Below, one piece after another: positions 1 through 7,163 of a stretch of 64,000 nt of DNA (positions are counted from its first letter, which is position 1; every line of letters begins with the position of its first letter). The notes below the pieces were generated by a model. That model searched no databases and was not told the DNA's origin. It saw only the letters and a program-made list of their open reading frames with translations. Source of the DNA: Candidatus Merdivicinus excrementipullorum (GTDB taxonomy: Bacteria > Bacillota > Clostridia > Oscillospirales > Ruminococcaceae); contig DVJP01000082.1 in assembly GCA_018716725.1 (NCBI GenBank), forward strand, positions 1-64,000, written 5' to 3'. The position numbers and the translations under genes were made by a program.

Positions 1-282
1 GGAGCCTTTGCGCCAGTATTCCGGCAGCAGGTAAATGGCCCGCAGCTCCCCCCAGTCCGGGCGTTCCTTGTCCCGGGAGGAGCCGAGGTTGGCCAGCCCG
101 AAAACAACGCCTTCCTCCGATTCTAAAACCAAATAATTGGCCGGATTGATCGTCCTGTCATCCGGCGTCAGGGAATCCAGATAATCCTGGGGCACAATCC
201 CCTTGTAGGCGGCTTTCCAGGAGTCGCAGTAAATCTTTCCGATGGCGGCGGCATCCTCCGGCTTTGCAGGGCGAACGGTCAT
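1..282 (-). CDS. GNAT-family N-acetyltransferase, 3' part cut by window edge
   Basis: Only the first 94 codons lie inside the window; the rest runs off the left edge. The N-terminus (MTVRPAKPEDAAAIGKIYCD) is the usual beta1-alpha1 start of a GNAT acetyltransferase, which transfers an acetyl group from acetyl-CoA to an amine. A segment near residues 80-94 (ELRAIYLLPEYWRKGS) matches the beta4 strand and the start of the acetyl-CoA pyrophosphate loop (R-x-x-G/A). The ATG shares one base with the TGA of the upstream small HTH gene, so the two are co-transcribed and probably translationally coupled. The substrate cannot be told. Confidence 0.85.
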   Translation of the reverse strand, partial: MTVRPAKPEDAAAIGKIYCDSWKAAYKGIVPQDYLDSLTPDDRTINPANYLVLESEEGVVFGLANLGSSRDKERPDWGELRAIYLLPEYWRKGS

Positions 283-485
283 CAGAACTCCTCCTTTCTC
301 TGAAAAATCTCGGAAACGGGCAGCTCGAAAATCTCCGCAAACTGGAAGGCAAGCTCTAAGGACGGGGTATATTTGTATTTCTCAATGGAAATTACCGCCT
401 GGCGGGAAATCCCCGCCTTTTCCGCCAAATCCGCCTGGGTCCAGCCCCTTTGCGCCCGCAGCTCCTTAATCCGGTTGACCATCAT
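282..485 (-). CDS. Small Cro/CI-type (XRE) HTH transcriptional regulator
   Basis: A 67-residue protein that is almost entirely one XRE helix-turn-helix. The helix pair TQADLAEKAGISRQAVISIE at about residues 16-35 is typical of YozG-like mini-regulators. The start chosen is the first of two adjacent ATGs, about 10 bases after GGAGGG. It is the first gene of an operon with the acetyltransferase (TGATG overlap). Its promoter is overlapped by a long inverted repeat, which suggests that the protein represses its own operon; that is inference from position. The effector is unknown. Confidence 0.9.
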   Translation of the reverse strand: MMVNRIKELRAQRGWTQADLAEKAGISRQAVISIEKYKYTPSLELAFQFAEIFELPVSEIFQRKEEF

Positions 486-511
486 TTCCGGACATCCCTC
501 CCCGGTAAAAT

Positions 512-563
512 GTAAAGAGTACGTTACAGGTACATTGTAACGTACTCTTTACTTTTTGTCAAT
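512..563 (-). promoter_or_regulatory. Promoter with overlapping palindromic operator for the HTH/acetyltransferase operon
   Basis: On the minus strand, TTGACA (557-562), a 17-base spacer and TACAAT (534-539) form a near-consensus sigma-A promoter. A perfect 17-base inverted repeat, GTAAAGAGTACGTTACA at 512-528 and its complement at 536-552, is centred on the -10 box, with a 7-base loop. A repressor bound there would block RNA polymerase, so this is the likely operator for the small HTH protein encoded directly downstream. Confidence 0.85.
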
Positions 564-576
564 AGGGCCGAATGGG

Positions 577-1941
577 CTAATAAACGAGAATATCCTTCAT
601 GAGGACCTCATCCCGGGCGGCGGTGATATGAACCGTCAGCTTTTCAATTTCCGGGGCGCTGTCGTCCGTCAGGGGGTTTTGGTTGGCAAAGGGGTCCCAC
701 AAGGGGCAGATGCGCTTATGGCCGATGCAGGTGCCCTCAAAACAGGCGATTTTCTCATGGTTCCGGGTAATGCGGAAGGTTTCCACCCGCTGGCCCTGGG
801 CGATGTCCTCGGCCAGCACCACATATTTGACGTCTTTCCGGGGCTTGTCAAAGGTGATGGTGTACTGGGGCTGGGTGTCCGGGCATCCGGGGACCTTTTC
901 CACCTTGGCGGGGATGGGTGCGCCGAATTCCTTTTTCAGCAAATCTCCGTACTCCTTCAGGCGTTTCACGTCCCGTTCGTCAATCAGGCCCTCCCTGTTT
1001 GGGGGGACGTTCATGTTAAAGCAGGCGTTGGCCCCAACGGAGGTTAAGTAAGTTTTAAACAGCCGTTCCAGGGAATGAGGCTCCTCTTTTTCGTGCCAGA
1101 ACCAGCCGGGCCGGATGGACATATCGATTTCCGCCGGAACAAAGCAGAGGCCCTTGCTGTAAAGGATATTGCTCATGGCGCCGATTTCCTCATCGGTGTT
1201 GTACATGTAGGACAAATCCCCTTCATCGGCCAAAGGCCCGGGGCCGGTCTGCACCTGGGCCCGGGTGCAAAGCTCGGAGGGCACCACCGCCCATTCCGAA
1301 TGGCGGGCCACGCCGGCCTCGTTGCCGCACCAGCGGATGTCCGGGCCGTAGTCGCTGAAGATCACGGCGTTGGGCTGGTATTTGTGGATCAGCTCATGGT
1401 ACCGGGGGAAATCGTAGACCTGTTTTTTCCCGTTAGGCCCCTCGCCGCAGGCCCCGTCGAACCAGACGTAGAAAATCTCGCCGTACTGGGTCAAAAGTTC
1501 CGTCAGCTGGTTGCAGAAATAGTCGTTATATTCCGGCGTGCCGTAATATTTGGAATTCCGGTCCCAGGGGGAAAGGTAGAACCCGAACTTGATGCCGCCT
1601 CTCCGGCAGGCGTCGGAGGCCTCCTTGACAATATCCCGCTTGACGGGGCAGTTTTTGACGCTGTGCTCCGTGTATTTGGAGGGCCACAGGCAGAAGCCGT
1701 CGTGATGCTTGGCGGTTAAGACCATGCCCTTCATCCCGGCGGATTTAATGGCTTCCACCCACTGGTCGCAGTCTAATTTCGTGGGGTTAAAGATGGATTC
1801 CGGCTCGTCGCCATGGCCCCACTCCAAATCCGTGTAGGTGTTGGGGCTGAAATGCACAAAGGCGTAGGATTCCATATCCAGCCAGTCCAGCTGTTTTTGG
1901 GAGGGGCGCACATGGGCGGCCTCTTTGAGAAACGGGATCAT
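577..1941 (-). CDS. Alpha-L-fucosidase, glycoside hydrolase family 29
   Basis: A 454-residue GH29-type enzyme that would release alpha-linked L-fucose by a retaining mechanism. HHDGFCLW (residues 79-86) is the conserved substrate-binding loop, and VWFDGACGEG carries the expected nucleophile, Asp162. No signal peptide is visible, so it should act in the cytoplasm. The start at 1941 is preferred over an upstream in-frame start at 1995 because AAGGAGT lies 8 bases before it and the family begins near this point. The length matches compact bacterial GH29 enzymes without a carbohydrate-binding module. It stands alone, with its own promoter and no transporter nearby. Exact linkage preference cannot be told. 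Confidence 0.9.
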   Translation of the reverse strand: MIPFLKEAAHVRPSQKQLDWLDMESYAFVHFSPNTYTDLEWGHGDEPESIFNPTKLDCDQWVEAIKSAGMKGMVLTAKHHDGFCLWPSKYTEHSVKNCPVKRDIVKEASDACRRGGIKFGFYLSPWDRNSKYYGTPEYNDYFCNQLTELLTQYGEIFYVWFDGACGEGPNGKKQVYDFPRYHELIHKYQPNAVIFSDYGPDIRWCGNEAGVARHSEWAVVPSELCTRAQVQTGPGPLADEGDLSYMYNTDEEIGAMSNILYSKGLCFVPAEIDMSIRPGWFWHEKEEPHSLERLFKTYLTSVGANACFNMNVPPNREGLIDERDVKRLKEYGDLLKKEFGAPIPAKVEKVPGCPDTQPQYTITFDKPRKDVKYVVLAEDIAQGQRVETFRITRNHEKIACFEGTCIGHKRICPLWDPFANQNPLTDDSAPEIEKLTVHITAARDEVLMKDILVY

Positions 1942-2000
1942 ATTCTGCACTCCTTTTTTGTTTTCCGCAAAAGTGAATCGTTTTCGTTTTTGCACTTACC

Positions 2001-2028
2001 AGTATAGCAGAAACGGATAAAAATGCAA
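2001..2028 (-). promoter_or_regulatory. Probable promoter of the GH29 fucosidase gene
   Basis: On the minus strand, TTGCAT (2023-2028), a 16-base spacer and TATACT (2001-2006) lie about 60 bases upstream of the fucosidase start. The leader between carries GAAAACGATTC, a short imperfect palindrome with a central CG that could be a LacI-type half-operator, but this is weak. Confidence 0.5.
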
Positions 2029-2030
2029 GA

Positions 2031-2065
2031 GAAAAACGGAAGGTTACGGCGAAACCCTCCTTCCG
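2031..2065 (-). terminator. Intrinsic terminator after the small membrane-anchored protein
   Basis: On the minus strand CGGAAGG and CCTTCCG form a 7-bp stem with a 15-base loop, followed by TTTTTC. It lies between the gene ending at 2086 and the fucosidase promoter. Confidence 0.55.
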
Positions 2066-2085
2066 GCGGCCTTTTCCTGCTCCTT

Positions 2086-2463
2086 CTATTCTTCAAAGGG
2101 CAGATAACCGCTGTACCAGCGATTGCCGTTTTGTTCCCACCGGACATAAATCCGCCGGCTTTCCCGGTCAAAGTAATAGACATCCCCCACATCCGCGCTG
2201 TTGGATTCCCCATCCTTTTGGGGCAGGTCCCGGTCACTCACCGAGGAAAGGACGGTAAATTCCTCATACCCCTCGTTTTCTACCTCTTCCGGAGAAACCC
2301 GTTCCCCGTCGGAAGAAACCCGGTACAGCACCCCCTCGTGCATCAGGAAAGGGGGCCGGGAGCCGTCCTCTCCCCCAAATTGCATCTGATAAACAAAAAA
2401 GCCCGCCAGCAAAAGGATTCCGGTGCAAAGTACGCCCAGGAGAATTTTATATTTTTGTTTCAT
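2086..2463 (-). CDS. Uncharacterised small membrane-anchored protein
   Basis: A 125-residue protein with a lysine-containing N-terminus and one hydrophobic segment at about residues 6-24 (ILLGVLCTGILLLAGFFVYQ), so it is probably anchored with the rest outside. There is no clear lipobox. The outer part is acidic and rich in aromatic residues (GDVYYFDRESRRIYVRWEQN), and I do not recognise a domain. The start at 2463 follows AAGGAGG at 8 bases; an upstream in-frame start would add 29 residues with no ribosome binding site. It has no close operon partner. Function unknown. Confidence 0.75.
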   Translation of the reverse strand: MKQKYKILLGVLCTGILLLAGFFVYQMQFGGEDGSRPPFLMHEGVLYRVSSDGERVSPEEVENEGYEEFTVLSSVSDRDLPQKDGESNSADVGDVYYFDRESRRIYVRWEQNGNRWYSGYLPFEE

Positions 2464-2614
2464 CCCAATCCCTCCTTGCCAAAGTTCTTTGTATACCTTC
2501 ATCATAGCACAGGCAGCTATCCAATGCAACGGGTTTTCAAAATTGGGCAAACAAAAAAATACCCGTCAAAGCGGATGGGTTTTACAAGCTGAAGTTATTG
2601 CAAACCGCAAGATA

Positions 2615-2649
2615 ACAAAAAATCCGAAGCAGAACTGCTTCGGATTTTT
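2615..2649 (-). terminator. Intrinsic terminator of the tRNA-Met/tRNA-Glu operon
   Basis: On the minus strand AATCCGAAGCAG pairs with CTGCTTCGGATT across a very short loop and is followed by six T residues. It starts directly after the tRNA-Glu 3' end. Confidence 0.9.
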
Positions 2650-2651
2650 CT

Positions 2652-2726
2652 TGGTGACCCGTACGAGAATCGAACTCGTGATACCGCCGTGAAAGGGCGG
2701 TGTCTTAACCGCTTGACCAACGGGCC
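2652..2726 (-). tRNA. tRNA-Glu (anticodon TTC)
   Basis: A 75-base cloverleaf. The acceptor arms GGCCCGT and ACGGGTC pair over 7 bp with one G-T, the anticodon stem CCGCC/GGCGG encloses CTTTCAC with anticodon TTC, and the T-loop reads TTCGATTC. Discriminator A and an encoded CCA are present. It is the second gene of a two-tRNA operon. Confidence 0.97.
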
Positions 2727-2730
2727 GTTC

Positions 2731-2807
2731 TGGTAGCGGCAAATGGACTTGAACCATCGACACTTCGGGTATGAACCGAATGCTCTAGCCAACTGAGCTA
2801 TGCCGCC
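2731..2807 (-). tRNA. tRNA-Met (anticodon CAT), probably the elongator
   Basis: A 77-base cloverleaf with acceptor arms GGCGGCA and TGCCGCT, anticodon CAT, T-loop TTCAAGTC and an encoded CCA. The first acceptor pair is G-T rather than the C1-A72 mismatch of bacterial initiators, and the anticodon stem lacks three consecutive G-C pairs, so an elongator is more likely. Only 4 bases separate it from tRNA-Glu. Confidence 0.95.
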
Positions 2808-2848
2808 ATATCATCTTCACTTTTTACATCCCGTAAGGAACGTATATT

Positions 2849-2877
2849 ATTTTACCACAGGCTTGCCCATTTGTCAA
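2849..2877 (-). promoter_or_regulatory. Promoter of the tRNA operon
   Basis: On the minus strand TTGACA (2872-2877), a 17-base spacer and TAAAAT (2849-2854) lie about 40 bases before tRNA-Met. This is a strong promoter, as expected for stable RNA. Confidence 0.85.
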
Positions 2878-2884
2878 CAGTTTT

Positions 2885-2937
2885 TTTCAAAAAATCCAAA
2901 ACCCGCCTTTTCCACAGAACAGACGGGTTTCCGGATT
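2885..2937 (-). terminator. Intrinsic terminator after the rsmA/Eis-like acetyltransferase operon
   Basis: On the minus strand AATCCGGAAACCCG pairs with CGGGTTTTGGATT, with one bulge and an 18-base loop, followed by a T-run. It partly overlaps the tRNA -35 region, so the two transcription units are packed tightly. Confidence 0.75.
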
Positions 2938-2961
2938 CTTTTTTTAGGATTTTCGTGAAAA

Positions 2962-4083
2962 TCAGGTCATATCGTGGTTGGGCAGCTCCAGTGGGATCGG
3001 GAACCAGCTGTTTTCCAGAGGGGTGTCATACTGCCAGAGGTTTCCAATTCCAAAGACACGGTTCTGCATCCGCACCGCGTCCAGGGACCAGTCCGCCGGG
3101 TCCGCCGTTTCCCGGACGGAAACTTGGCCGCCTTCCACAGTCACCCGCCATTTTCCCTCCCCGGGGATTTCCAGCGCCAGGGAGCCGTCCAGCAGGCCGG
3201 CTCGCTTGCCTTTAAGCCCAAGAAACAATTCCAGCATCCGGGGGAAATCCAAGGCCTGGAACATCTCGCCGTCCTCTGCCCGGCCGTCCTCCGCCACTAA
3301 GCAGAGGGCCCGGATCAGTTCTTTTTGGGTATAAAAAGGGGTAAAGGTAATCTCCTTCCCGGATTTTTCCGACAGGGCAAACAAAACCGCTAAAACGTCC
3401 TGCCAGTCATTTAACAGCAGTTCCGCCGCCGCAGTTTTTTCCTGATTGAGGATCACATACCCCAAAAATTCCCCGTCCTTCCGGATGACAAAAGGCTCGC
3501 AGCTCCAGCTGCGGCAGATTTCCGCAAACTGCTCCAAAGGCCGGTTTGCGTGGATGGGCTGGGACTGGTGGAGCTTCCAGCACTGGGCGGTGTATTCGGC
3601 GTTTTCCGAAAGGGGCAGGACCTCCACGCCCTTTGTGCTGATGTGCTTCCAGTGCCGCCGGTTGGTGGGAGTCAGGGTAAAGCTCCGCTGCTGGCAGGCT
3701 TTGGCAAAGCCGAAATACTCGTACCGCTGCCGCTGGCCGCCCAGGCACATGAGATCGGCGCCTTCCGCCTTGGCGTCCGCCACCGCCCGCTTCATCAGTT
3801 CCTTCATGTAGCCCTTGCCCCGGGAATAGGGATGCACCGAAACGGTGCCGATGCCGTAGGCTTTGACCTCCTGGCCGTCCACGGTGAAGGACAGGGGGAA
3901 GCTGCCCACCATGGCCTTGATTTTCCCATCCTCCAAGGCGAGATAATGGCACTGGGCCAGTTCCGGATGATCCTTATAGAGCTTGGGCAAAAGGGCTGCA
4001 AAGTCGATTTTAAAAACCATGTTGCCGAAGTCGATTAAATCCGCGTATTCTTCCGCTGTTGCTTTTCGGTATTCCACTGCCAT
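2962..4083 (-). CDS. Eis-like GNAT acetyltransferase with C-terminal sterol-carrier-like domain
   Basis: The 373-residue length and layout fit the Eis (enhanced intracellular survival) family: an N-terminal GNAT domain, a second degenerate GNAT-like fold and a C-terminal SCP2-like domain. The acetyl-CoA loop is visible in TVSVHPYSRGKGYMKELM at about residues 80-97. Eis proteins acetylate amines, including aminoglycosides in some species; the substrate here is unknown. The ATG follows GGAGG at 8 bases. It lies 19 bases after rsmA, so it belongs to the deacetylase-rsmA operon. The C-terminal half has no catalytic motif I can point to. Confidence 0.88.
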   Translation of the reverse strand: MAVEYRKATAEEYADLIDFGNMVFKIDFAALLPKLYKDHPELAQCHYLALEDGKIKAMVGSFPLSFTVDGQEVKAYGIGTVSVHPYSRGKGYMKELMKRAVADAKAEGADLMCLGGQRQRYEYFGFAKACQQRSFTLTPTNRRHWKHISTKGVEVLPLSENAEYTAQCWKLHQSQPIHANRPLEQFAEICRSWSCEPFVIRKDGEFLGYVILNQEKTAAAELLLNDWQDVLAVLFALSEKSGKEITFTPFYTQKELIRALCLVAEDGRAEDGEMFQALDFPRMLELFLGLKGKRAGLLDGSLALEIPGEGKWRVTVEGGQVSVRETADPADWSLDAVRMQNRVFGIGNLWQYDTPLENSWFPIPLELPNHDMT

Positions 4084-4102
4084 TTGTCCATTCCTCCGTT
4101 TT

Positions 4103-4948
4103 TTAAAATTCTTTTGCTAACCGGCAGAACTGCTCCATGGAAAGCTCCTCCGCCCGGGCCGTGGGCTTTAACCCTGCCGCCGCCAGCTTTTCCGCCGCTT
4201 CCGCCTTGCTGATCCCCAAACCCGCGGAAAGGGTGTTGGGGAGGGTTTTCCGCCGCTGGCCGAAGGCGGCCTTCACCACCCGGAACAAGGTTTTCTCCTC
4301 CTCCGGCTGCAAAGGCAGCGCGTCCTTCACGTCCAGCCGGATAACCATGGAATCCACGTTGGGGGCCGGGCAGAAGCTGCCCCGGCTCACCGGAAACAGT
4401 ACCTTGGGTTCGCTGTAATACCGCACCGCCGCCGTCACGGCCCCGCATTCCCGGGAGGGCATGGGGGCGCAGAGCCGGTCCCCGGCCTCCTTCTGGACCA
4501 TGACCGTCACCGCCTTGATGGGCAGCCGCTGTTCCAGCAGGGCCATGATAATGGGAGAGGTAATGTAATAAGGCAGGTTTGCGCAGACAACCACCTCCAT
4601 GCCCGGGAACTCCTCTGCAATAAGCCCCGGCAGGTCCACCTTCAGCACGTCCTCATTGATAACCTTCACATTGTCATAGTCCGCCAAAGTGTACTGGAGC
4701 ACCGGGATTAATCGGCTGTCCAGCTCAACGGCCACCACCTTTTTGGCCCGTTTTGCCAGCTCCTGAGTCAGTACCCCGAAGCCGGCGCCGATTTCGATGA
4801 CCCCGGTGTTTTCGTCCGCCCCGCCCATTTCGGCGATGCGGGGGCAGACGGAGGGATTTATGAGGAAATTCTGCCCCAGGGATTTGGAAAAGGTAAATCC
4901 AAACTTGTCGGCGATTTCCCGGATAGCGCTTAAATTTGTCAAATTCAC
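4103..4948 (-). CDS. rsmA: 16S rRNA (adenine1518-N6/adenine1519-N6)-dimethyltransferase
   Basis: The 281-residue RsmA/KsgA enzyme dimethylates two adjacent adenines in the 3' hairpin of 16S rRNA during small-subunit maturation, using SAM. The SAM-binding loop IEIGAGFGVLTQELAKR lies at about residues 50-67, the catalytic NLPYYITSPII at about 124-134, and the N-terminal KSLGQNFL is conserved. It begins with GTG, 12 bases after the deacetylase stop codon, with GAGG upstream. Length is normal for the family. Confidence 0.97.
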   Translation of the reverse strand: MNLTNLSAIREIADKFGFTFSKSLGQNFLINPSVCPRIAEMGGADENTGVIEIGAGFGVLTQELAKRAKKVVAVELDSRLIPVLQYTLADYDNVKVINEDVLKVDLPGLIAEEFPGMEVVVCANLPYYITSPIIMALLEQRLPIKAVTVMVQKEAGDRLCAPMPSRECGAVTAAVRYYSEPKVLFPVSRGSFCPAPNVDSMVIRLDVKDALPLQPEEEKTLFRVVKAAFGQRRKTLPNTLSAGLGISKAEAAEKLAAAGLKPTARAEELSMEQFCRLAKEF

Positions 4949-4960
4949 AATATTGTTACC

Positions 4961-5845
4961 TCACGCGGGGGCAATCCCCAGATTTTGAAAAAATTCCGCC
5001 CGGTCCGCGCCGTGGGGCCGGTTGTTCCGTTTCAGGCCGAACAGGCAGTCCTTACTGTCTGTCAGGAAATTGACCCCCTGTTCGCAGGTAAATGTCAGGC
5101 AGAATCCCAGTTCTTTTGCGGTTTTCTCGCTTTCTTCCGTGTAAAAGCCGTAGGGGTAGCACAAAGCCCGGGGTTCTTCCCTCAGGTGGTCCCGGCATTT
5201 CTCCTGCATCAGCAAAAGGTCGTCGGCCAAAGCCCGGCGGTAATCCGCCTCCGATTCCCCGGGCATCCGGCGCATCCCCTGGCGGGAATCCAGCCCGTGC
5301 ATGGAATAGCTGTGGTTTGCAATCTCCACCAGGCCCGAATCCGCCAAAATCCCCGCCTGTTCCCAGCTTGCATGGGAGTAGGAAAGGGCCTTGGGCACGT
5401 CCCCGGAATAAAAGTCGGCGTATTCCCCCACCAAAGCCGCGGCGGCCTTGGCGTCATACTTGGAAAGAAGGGGCAGCACCACCTGCTCCATGCTCTCAAA
5501 GCCGTCGTCAAAGGTGAGCATCACCGGCTTTTCCGGCAGCTTGCCCACCCCCCGTACCGCGTCGTAAACCTCCGACGGGGTGACGGTTTCATAGCCGCAT
5601 TCCCGGAGGTAGGAAAGGTCCCCTTCCAGCTCCGAAGCGGAGATGACGTAGTCCCCCAGCTCCCCCTGGCCCTCCGGCAGGACGTTGTGGTACATAATCA
5701 CCGGCAGAGGGATCCCCTCCCCCTGTTCCGGCGCCATAGCCGGGGCAGATTTCCAATTGGCGAAGTAAGAGGCTCCCCCGCACAAAAGGCCGACGCCCAA
5801 AATCACGCCCAGCCACTGGATGAGCAACTTTTTCCTGTTTTCCAT
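4961..5845 (-). CDS. Membrane-anchored polysaccharide deacetylase (NodB domain)
   Basis: A 294-residue protein with a basic N-terminus and one hydrophobic helix (about residues 9-29) that should anchor it outside the membrane. The NodB homology domain removes acetyl groups from cell-wall or exopolysaccharide amino sugars. It shows VMLTFDDGFES (general base and metal Asp pair) and EIANHSYSMH, the metal-binding His motif with one extra residue between the two histidines. LCYPYGFYTEESEKTAKELGF resembles the conserved RxPYG motif region. It heads a unit with rsmA and the Eis-like gene. A hairpin just upstream overlaps its ribosome binding site. Confidence 0.9.
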   Translation of the reverse strand: MENRKKLLIQWLGVILGVGLLCGGASYFANWKSAPAMAPEQGEGIPLPVIMYHNVLPEGQGELGDYVISASELEGDLSYLRECGYETVTPSEVYDAVRGVGKLPEKPVMLTFDDGFESMEQVVLPLLSKYDAKAAAALVGEYADFYSGDVPKALSYSHASWEQAGILADSGLVEIANHSYSMHGLDSRQGMRRMPGESEADYRRALADDLLLMQEKCRDHLREEPRALCYPYGFYTEESEKTAKELGFCLTFTCEQGVNFLTDSKDCLFGLKRNNRPHGADRAEFFQNLGIAPA

Positions 5846-5854
5846 GAAACCCCT

Positions 5855-5883
5855 CCGCAGACTTTTGGTGAAAGTCTATGCGG
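5855..5883 (-). promoter_or_regulatory. Leader hairpin overlapping the ribosome binding site of the polysaccharide deacetylase
   Basis: On the minus strand CCGC-AT-AGACTTT pairs with AAAGTCTGCGG across a short loop, and the last bases of the 3' arm run into GCGGAGGGG, the ribosome binding site 4 bases from the ATG. It could limit translation initiation; the effect is inferred. Confidence 0.4.
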
Positions 5884-5900
5884 AAAAGGAGGGCGGTATA

Positions 5901-6389
5901 CTAATATCCGAACTTCCCTTCTAAGGATTCGTCCTCATCCACCCAGTCCTGCACCCGGATGACCCGGTAATCCTCCCGGGTATCCCGGACAATGACCGTT
6001 TCAATGCCGGCGTTGATAATCAGCCGCTTGCACATGGAGCAGGAATTGGTCCCGGCCACCAGTTCCCCGGTTTTGGCGTCCCGGCAGGCCATATAAAGGG
6101 TTGCGCCCAGCATTTCGCTGCGGGGGGCGGCGATAATGGCGTTTGCTTCGGCGTGGACGCTGCGGCAAAGCTCGTAGCGTTCCCCCCGGGGGATATGCAG
6201 TTCTTCCCGGATGCATTTTCCCAAGTCGGAGCAGTTTCTCCGCCCTCTGGGGGCGCCCACATAACCGGTGGACAAGATGGAGTCGTTTTTCACAAGGATG
6301 GCCCCAAAATGCCGCCGCAGGCAGGTGCACCGTTCGGAAACCGTTTCGGCGATGTCCAGATAATAATTGATTTTATCCCGTCTTTCCAA
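5901..6389 (-). CDS. dCMP deaminase family protein (ComEB-like)
   Basis: A 162-residue zinc-dependent deaminase of the deoxycytidylate deaminase type, which would convert dCMP to dUMP for dTMP synthesis. SVHAEANAII carries the zinc-binding His and catalytic Glu at about residues 78-87, and NSCSMCKRLI carries the two zinc cysteines with Ser instead of the common Pro before the first. The start is TTG at 6389, 9 bases after AAGGGGG; no better ATG is present. It has its own promoter and is separated from the HTH gene upstream by a terminator. Confidence 0.9.
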   Translation of the reverse strand: MERRDKINYYLDIAETVSERCTCLRRHFGAILVKNDSILSTGYVGAPRGRRNCSDLGKCIREELHIPRGERYELCRSVHAEANAIIAAPRSEMLGATLYMACRDAKTGELVAGTNSCSMCKRLIINAGIETVIVRDTREDYRVIRVQDWVDEDESLEGKFGY

Positions 6390-6421
6390 GCAGAAATCCC
6401 CCTTTTTGCAATGCTTATTTT

Positions 6422-6450
6422 ATTATACCATGGGGCAAAACAACCTGCAA
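6422..6450 (-). promoter_or_regulatory. Promoter of the dCMP-deaminase gene
   Basis: On the minus strand TTGCAG (6445-6450), a 17-base spacer and a perfect TATAAT (6422-6427) lie about 33 bases before the TTG start codon. Confidence 0.75.
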
Positions 6451-6461
6451 CCCCCGCAAAA

Positions 6462-6487
6462 AGAAAAAACGGAACCAAATGGTCCCG
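6462..6487 (-). terminator. Intrinsic terminator after the HTH-membrane protein gene
   Basis: On the minus strand CGGGACC and GGTTCCG form a 7-bp stem (one G-T) with a 4-base loop, followed by TTTTTTC. It lies 11 bases after the stop codon of the gene ending at 6499. Confidence 0.8.
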
Positions 6488-6498
6488 CTGTGCTGCGC

Positions 6499-7062
6499 TT
6501 ATTCTTCCTGCCGCCCGCCCGGGAGGTCCGGGGGATGCTTTTTGCTCCACCAGCCCCAAAACAGGAGCAGCCCGATTATCAACAGTCCGCCGCAGACCCA
6601 GAGGATGGCTTCCAGCCGGTATTCTTCCACAAAGGCGGTGAAAGAATAAGTCCATCCGCTGGTGTAATGGATATTTCCGCCTTCATAGGTGGTGATCGTT
6701 CCATAAACCTCAATCATGCTGGACAAAACTGCAATCACTAAAAACCCCAAAGCCCCCAGCCCGCCGGTAATACAGGATGAAATTAACAAGCCATTTCCTA
6801 CCGGCTGTTTTTGCAGGACAGGCGGCGCCGGCTCCGAAGGGGCTTCCGCCGGTTCCGGAATCTCCAATTCGTCCTTTAACAGATAATCCGTGGTAACGGA
6901 AAAAATCCGGCTTAACGAAACAATTTTTCCCGCGTCCGGCAGCGTTCCTTCCAGCTCCCACCGGGAAACCGCCTGGCGGGAAACGGAAAGCCGCTCCGCC
7001 AACTCCTCCTGGGACATTCCAGCCTGGCGGCGCAGCTTCTGCAGTTTTTCACCAAAGGTCAT
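6499..7062 (-). CDS. XRE-family HTH regulator with C-terminal membrane segments
   Basis: A 187-residue protein. Residues 1-65 are an XRE helix-turn-helix (SQEELAERLSVSRQAVSRWE), followed by a Pro/Glu-rich linker at about 70-87 and then two or more hydrophobic segments (about 89-112 and 150-168). This layout is common in Clostridia and Bacilli as a membrane-tethered DNA-binding protein. The target is unknown. The ATG follows AAGGTG at 7 bases. It is a single-gene unit ended by a terminator. Confidence 0.88.
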   Translation of the reverse strand: MTFGEKLQKLRRQAGMSQEELAERLSVSRQAVSRWELEGTLPDAGKIVSLSRIFSVTTDYLLKDELEIPEPAEAPSEPAPPVLQKQPVGNGLLISSCITGGLGALGFLVIAVLSSMIEVYGTITTYEGGNIHYTSGWTYSFTAFVEEYRLEAILWVCGGLLIIGLLLFWGWWSKKHPPDLPGGRQEE

Positions 7063-7163
7063 TTTGCATCACCTTCCTTGTTTTCCTGCGCTGATTGTAC
7101 CAGAAAAGCCGGTTGCGTTCCACCAAGCAGGCGTGTCAATGCCGCAATTCCCAGTTGCGCCTG

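Noticed and set aside
1942-2000. Catabolite-repression (cre) site before the fucosidase
   Set aside because: The GAAAACGATTC text has the right flavour but the spacing does not fit the cre consensus.
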